Shown in pieces: positions 59,156-64,000 of a DNA stretch of 64,000 bases (position 1 is its first letter; each line of letters starts with the position of its first letter). This stretch comes from Actinostola sp. cb2023 (lineage: Eukaryota > Cnidaria > Anthozoa > Actiniaria > Actinostolidae): the NCBI GenBank assembly GCA_033675265.1, contig JAUJYZ010000009.1, positions 114,826 through 178,825 of the forward strand, in the 5' to 3' direction. The position numbers and the translations under genes are program-made. The notes under the pieces are model-generated. The model was not told the origin of the DNA and did not search any database. It worked only from the letters and a program-made list of their open reading frames with translations.

Positions 59156-59414
59156 ATATATGTTGTAGTTTAAAATGATCCCTTGGTTCAATTTAAATTA
59201 AACCAGTTCAATTTGAATTGAACTGCATGGTTTAATTTGGAATTTTTAGAGGGGGAGGGGGGAAGTCCTAAAAAGAACTAAATAATTTTCACTAAGAAGA
59301 ACTAAATAATGTCTTCCCTAATGTACTAACCCTAATTATACTTGAACTGGTTCAATTTAAATTAAACCAGTTCAATTTAAATTAAACCAAAAATAATTTT
59401 AAACTACAACATAT
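59156..59414. repeat. Fold-back element with AATTTAAATTAAACC motifs
   Basis: ATATGTTGTAGTTTAAAAT is inverted at the right; CAGTTCAATTTAAATTAAAC repeats occur on both sides. Bases 59,415-60,149 hold no recognisable feature. Confidence 0.7.
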
Positions 59415-60149
59415 GACTGGGGCAAAAATAAGTACCTGTATTATTTCAGCAGTATGGTGCAAGCATCACCACCTCTAATGATTTACATACAAGTACGGTC
59501 TGTTGCATACTATTGTCTTAGGTTGAGACAGAAATATTCAAATACTTTTGACCTTGCTTGTCACACAGTGAGACCCACATAATGAAACTTGTCATCACAC
59601 TCTAAAATGCACTCTAACGTTCATGTAAGTTCAGCAAGTTTGTACGTGTAAGTCAGATCAGTCACCTGAACTGATCAGAAGTGGAACACATAAACAAGAG
59701 AGAAGGCTAGTAACCAATAATTATTGTACACTATTAGTATTATTGTAGTATTATTGTGTTTGCTCCGTCCATGTGTACATGTATTTACATGTAATTGGTT
59801 ACTCCTTATTTGTATTCGTGAAGATAAATTACACACTACTCTTCTGATCATAACAGCAACTAAATTTTGATGGAGATCAGAATAGGATTGGCCAAGTTTG
59901 GACATTGTTATTGTCCTGCAAATACATTATAATCTCTTGTGAATTTTGCTTAGCTACATGTACCACCTTCACTCTTGGTCAGGAAGAAATGGTACTGATA
60001 ATGTTGGAAACAATAACACAGATCATGTACATGTACCTCAGTTGGATAAATTATAAGTTTTATTGAAAATATATATATAACTTAAACAAAACTCCAATGC
60101 ATGTAATAATTTAATTATATATTTTCAAAGATCATACAAGTATGTACAC

Positions 60150-60509
60150 TCAAGTTCTTGACGTCGAGGTTCTAGAGTACCTAAAAGAAAATATATATAA
60201 CATTGTAAAAACCACTCATATCACTCAATGCCTAATTGATTGATTTCTTTGATTAATTTTATTTAGAGGTAAACAATGTATAATCTGTGACGGCATTATT
60301 TTTATATATATGTAGCATTTTGCTCGATTATCTTACATTTACAATAGCAAAATATTTTACTGATGAGTCAAACGTCACAACATAAAAGCCCTAAAATTAC
60401 TGTAGGGCGTAAATAAAGAAATATATATTTATTTCAGCGAAACTTATTAATAAGCTTACCATCTAATCGAGTGTTCTTCTGTTGCTTTTTCCTTTAAAAT
60501 ATCCGCCAT
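60150..60509 (-). CDS. Candidate spliced micro-ORF, 26 codons
   Basis: On the minus strand an ATG at 60,507-60,509 opens MADILKEKATEEHSIR and meets a good donor (TG then GTAAGC) at 60,459. An acceptor (TTTTAG) at 60,181 joins in frame and gives about ten more residues (YSRTSTSRT) before a stop at 60,150. No family is recognised. The ATGGCGGA context is typical of real starts in this genome, but the product is very short. This may be the start of a non-coding or unmodelled transcript. Confidence 0.22.
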
Positions 60510-60649
60510 CGAGGCCTTTTCCTCTCACAACCATCTCCAAAATCGAACTTATCTAATGTATCCCCTTTTCTTCACCAAAATTATCTTTTTCTCGTTAATT
60601 TCCCCGTCAAATTCGCCGAACAAATGCTCTAAAACATCACCGCATGTTT

Positions 60650-60852
60650 ATACAGGCCGCCATTTTGTTCTACGTTCATGCGCTAAACCGCTGGCCAACT
60701 TGCCTGGCGAACACGGCGATTTTTGAAGCTTGTGGGCCCGACGTGCATTACAATGGCACTTTCCATTTAAAAATCCCGCGTGCAAACGAGTGGTTAGCGC
60801 GCTACGCAGCTTTCAGTGAACAGTGGTCACGAAGGTCCCCTGGTACCTTTTA
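60650..60852. repeat. Right arm of the diverged 4.2-kb inverted repeat
   Basis: Inverted partner of 56,626-57,065. CGAGTGGTTAGCGCGC at 60,786 is the A-box-like motif on the plus strand. The short frame here (60,644-60,853) is a shadow of the repeat. Confidence 0.55.
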
Positions 60853-61137
60853 AATACACTAATCAAGACGAGGAAATTGGTTTACAAGTTCTTGAGTAAA
60901 TGTTTGTTCGCATGACGGCATGTGCTAGCTAGCTCATTCCTCTTATTTAATGAGCATGTGTTTGGTTTACATATAATAAAGTATTTCTCCATTATACATA
61001 AGTTGCATTTCTTGGTCGTACGTGAATAGGGATTAGCGTGGGCCATTATTTTCCAATGCAAAGTAAACTCTGTGTTGTTGTCCTTTAATGACCAAATGTA
61101 TTTGCTCAGCTCGGTTGAATTTCTTTTGTTCTCATGT

Positions 61138-61452
61138 TTAAATGAGGCCTTGGTATCTTGTTTTGAATTGGTTTTCTGTTAGTCCGATGTAAGATTCTGT
61201 TCCGTTGTCGCTTTCCACGGTGGCCTGGTAAATCACGTTTTGAGTTAGGCATTCTCCATTCATTGGGCAACTGGATTTGGATCTGCAGTTACATGTTCTT
61301 TCTGGTGTCTGTGGACGTTTCCCAAGGATAGCTTTATTGTGGGTGTTGATCTTTCTTTCCAGGTTGGGCATGGTGTTCTTATTGAAGATTTTTCTTAGTG
61401 GGTGGTCGTTCTTGAAGGATTCCTTTATGATGTTTAGGAATTTATTTCCCAC
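61138..61452 (-). pseudogene. Penelope-like GIY-YIG endonuclease fragment, minus copy
   Basis: The frame has DHPLRKIFNKNT, a Cys-rich linker (CNCRSKSSCPMNGECLTQN) and the start of a GIY-YIG nuclease (VIYQATV, SYIGLTENQFKTRY), cut short by a stop. This layout follows reverse transcriptase in Penelope-like retroelements. A few residues are missing after KNT compared with the usual order. It meets a plus-strand copy head to head at 61,453. Confidence 0.65.
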
Positions 61453-61915
61453 ATTGGTAGCGACGTGTTTGCTGAAAGGAGGATGTGCAGCTGCCCCAAA
61501 AGCACAGTGTGCCCGCTTGGAGGCGAATGCCTAGCTAAGAACATTGTGTACCAAGCCACAGTGACCTGCGGGGATGAAGTAGAGTCCTACGTAGGGTTAG
61601 CGGCGACCGATTTCAAGGCGAGGTATTCTAACCATAAGGCCTCTTTCAAGCACAGCATGAAGCGCAACGCTACAGAACTTAGTAAACATATCTGGCACTT
61701 GAAAGAGAACAATCTTGATTACGCCATTAGTTGGAAAATTCTATGCCGTGCTCCACAATACTCCACAATACTAGAACGCGTCGAAACGTTGCGGCCTTTG
61801 TATTTGCGAGAAGTACTTTATTATTAGTAACCCAAAGGCGGCGTCCTTAAACAAGCGGAACGAACTAGTTAGCAAATGCAGACACAAGGAAAAATACCTT
61901 TTGAGGAATTTAAGA
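61453..61915 (+). pseudogene. Penelope-like GIY-YIG endonuclease fragment, plus copy
   Basis: The same module as the minus copy next to it: CSCPKSTVCPLGGECLAKN, VYQATV, SYVGLA, FKARYSNHKASF, then ELSKHIWHLKENNLDY and a C-terminal stretch. The frame breaks near 61,815; the C-terminal residues (SNPKAASLNKRNELVSKC) continue in another frame up to about 61,915. There is no reverse transcriptase upstream, so it is truncated at the 5' side. Confidence 0.65.
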
Positions 61916-61989
61916 TGATTAGAAAAGACATGTTGTTGTAATGTTCTATCCAAATCACTCTGGTTTATGCACTGAAGAGTGCAGGTTCG

Positions 61990-62430
61990 CAATAACACCG
62001 CGACCTGTACGAAACAGTATTGTATGTAATAAACCATGAAAGAGTAAACGTATCCAAATCATTACTATATGTACAGTCAATTGCAAAAATTCTGGCTGCT
62101 ACGAAGTATCAGTATATCAATATATCAGGTGCATTATGGGTAAGTAAATAATCGAAAATTCCCCTTAAAACGGGTTAACGCCAGCAAAGTTGGTAGAAAT
62201 ATTTAGTATAATGTTTATTTTAGTCTTACGTTTGTTGTTAGTAAATTTTGCTTCATTTAATGGTATTAGTGATGCACCCGATATATTGATATATTGATAT
62301 ACCGTGGCGGCCATATTTTTGCAAATGACTGTATATATATATATATATATATACATATAGTAATGATTTGGACGCGTTTACTCTTTGACTTCCATGGTTT
62401 ATTGCATACAATACTGTTTCGTACAGTTAT
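61990..62430. repeat. Inverted repeat with AT microsatellite
   Basis: Outer arms include CTGTACGAAACAGTATTGTA and CATGAAAGAGTAAACG (inverted at 62,367-62,430). Inner arms pair TCAATTGCAAAAAT and TATATTGATATATTGATAT near 62,080-62,125 and 62,275-62,330. (AT)n at 62,331-62,351. The outer arms probably are 3' tails of two Penelope-like copies facing each other. Confidence 0.6.
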
Positions 62431-62589
62431 ATATATAAATGAAAAACTTGAATATGAGAAAAGGTAGGCCAACGACGAGCTTCCAGTAGAATGATTCCAG
62501 AAGGAATTCACAGTCTGCTCTCCATTTAAATAGATTAAATGTAATGAAGAAGAAGAGACGCAGGCAACCTCTGACTGTTCCAAATAATA

Positions 62590-63505
62590 TATTAACGTTT
62601 CGGCAATTCAGCCTTCTTCAGAAAAAAATATAATAATCATGAATATGTACAGGATAAAATTGATAAAAATGTAAAGATTACCTACTGTGTTACAAGTATA
62701 TATACGCTAAGGAAAACAAAGGATGATGTAACCAATCACCAGGGGAAAAATGCCCAAAGGAAACCTAAAGGGACCAAGTTACATCATCCTTTGTCAAACC
62801 AACAATAATAAACGAGAAATATACGTGCGCATGCATGAATAGAAATCTAGATGAATAGTAGTAATAAGACCCTATGCCTGAAAATGAATTCTATGCTTCA
62901 ACTTAAATTTGTGCCTTTTGTTGAGGCCTTCTGGGCGTAAAGTACGAAGCTGCGTGGCCCAGTAAGCTTCCGTAGTTAGCAGAATTCTATCGTGATCACT
63001 ATCAGTTTGAGAATGTGTTATTTTTTCTATAACAATGAAGTTAAAGTCATTGAGATTATGCGGGCTATCATTAAAATGGATGGCTACTTCGCAATTTGTT
63101 TCTTAGTAACAATAGAAGATTTGTGATTGCGAAAACGGACCTTAAATTGATTAGAAGTGGAACCGACATATTGAAGGTTGCATTTAGTACATGAAATAAG
63201 ATAGATAACGTTGCTAGAAGTACAGCAAACAGATTGCCTAATCTTGTAGGTACGACCAGTGGAAAAACTCCTAATACAATCAGACTGAACCAAGAAGTTT
63301 TTGCATAGGTCGCACCTCTTGCCACACTTGAAGCACACGTGCACGTGACTGGAATTTACAGTATTAGAAAGATCTTTTGTGGATTTAGAAGGTGCCAGTA
63401 ATTCCTTAAGGTTCTTAGTTCTTCTAAAAGCTGTCATAATAGACTTAGGTGGAAAAATAGTATTAAGAACAGTAGAATTGGAAATAATTCTGGAATGAGT
63501 CTTAA
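62590..63505 (-). pseudogene. Penelope-like element 3' part, minus copy
   Basis: Minus-strand coding: end of reverse transcriptase (IKTHSRIISNSTVLNTIFPP), a linker (KNLKELLAPS), the zinc motif CGKRCDLCKNF, and a GIY-YIG nuclease (VIYLISCTKC, LQYVGSTSNQFKVRFRNHKS). One frameshift near 63,085 is followed by AIHFNDSPHNLNDFNFIVIE and LLTTEAYWATQLRTLRPEGL to a stop near 62,876. A 3' UTR with AACGTTTCGGCAATTCAGCC follows. It is 5'-truncated at about 63,505, where an inverted copy begins. Confidence 0.78.
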
Positions 63506-63790
63506 TGAGACTCTGGAGAATAGATGCCGTGAATACAAATTTTATCTCCGACACCAGAACTATGATCCAGCCATCATGGAAAAGCAATTTCATAAAGCAC
63601 TGTCGGTTGATAGAGAATCAATTCTTAAACCCAAGAACAAAAGTAAAAAGAAGGTCTTCCCTTTAGTTTTAGACTACAACCCCAGACTCCCAGATATTTC
63701 TAAGATCATTAAGACTCATTCCAGCATTATTTCCAATTCTACTGTTCTTAATACTATTTTTCCACCTAAGTCTATTATGACAGCTTTTAA
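63495..63790 (+). pseudogene. Penelope-like reverse transcriptase fragment, plus copy
   Basis: The plus-strand frame starts ETLENRCREYKFYLRHQNYD and continues to DYNPRLPDISKIIKTHSSII, then NSTVLNTIFPPKSIMTAF. It overlaps in content with the start of the minus copy, so the two are inverted partial duplicates joined head to head. Homology ends near 63,790. Bases 63,846-64,000 show nothing recognisable. Confidence 0.72.
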
Positions 63791-64000
63791 TAATAGACTT
63801 GGGATGTCTATGTATTGGGATGTCTATATATTGCTTTTGAGTTGATCTAAAAAAAAATTAACAATTGTGAATCTATGTTGAAATTTGAGCCCTAAATGTG
63901 TAGTTAATTATAAACTTTTTGTCATGCAAGACATGTTTTTTCAAATTTATAGGGTGTCATTTTGTTACCACATATAGAGGAATTATATTTACAACAAATT

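Overview
The window looks like a piece of nuclear genome from a cnidarian, most likely an anthozoan (stony coral or sea anemone). The evidence is spliced genes with GT/AG introns, secreted modular proteins that end in a Hedgehog-type Hog domain, BEL/Pao and Penelope-like retroelements, and a very high density of short fold-back (MITE-like) elements and tandem repeats in introns. Nothing suggests a prokaryote, plasmid or virus. The species call is inference; no ribosomal or mitochondrial marker is present.

Layout. 0.9-6.7 kb: a four-exon minus-strand gene (here gene A) for a secreted 4-Cys-domain plus Hog protein; its first intron carries a 1-kb 18-bp satellite. 9.9-12.7 kb: two nearly identical single-exon SGNH/GDSL hydrolase genes (minus) in a tandem duplication of about 1.8 kb. 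15.6-20.2 kb: gene B (minus), a larger paralogue of gene A with a Pro/Gln- and Thr/Ala/Pro-rich stalk; its signal-peptide exon is duplicated upstream and followed by a 77-bp array. 20.9-25.6 kb: intergenic, fold-back elements. 25.7-31.8 kb: gene D (plus), an unrecognised disordered protein with a 3.6-kb 40-bp minisatellite in one intron. 31.8-39.0 kb: intergenic repeats and non-autonomous DNA transposons. 39.0-46.6 kb: gene C (minus), a six-exon four-transmembrane protein resembling the MS4A/CD20 family. 47.6-49.3 kb: a junkyard of truncated tyrosine recombinase and BEL/Pao pieces. 49.4-55.3 kb: a full-length but broken BEL/Pao LTR element (minus). 55.3-61 kb: repeats, and a 4.2-kb segment bounded by diverged inverted repeats. 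61.1-63.8 kb: two pairs of head-to-head Penelope-like fragments with GIY-YIG endonuclease domains.

The strongest biological signal is the pair of Hog proteins. Both have the order signal peptide, linker, 4-Cys domain, Hog domain, and every internal exon is bounded by phase-1 introns. Both keep the self-splicing Cys, a Ser/His pair and the SCYA motif of Hedgehog autoprocessing. Both carry His where Hedgehog uses the Asp that activates cholesterol. This suggests a self-cleaving, possibly self-modifying, secreted protein family distinct from Hedgehog. Exon models were built by hand from splice signals and reading frame; they agree exactly in phase and length for genes A, B and C, and less well for gene D.
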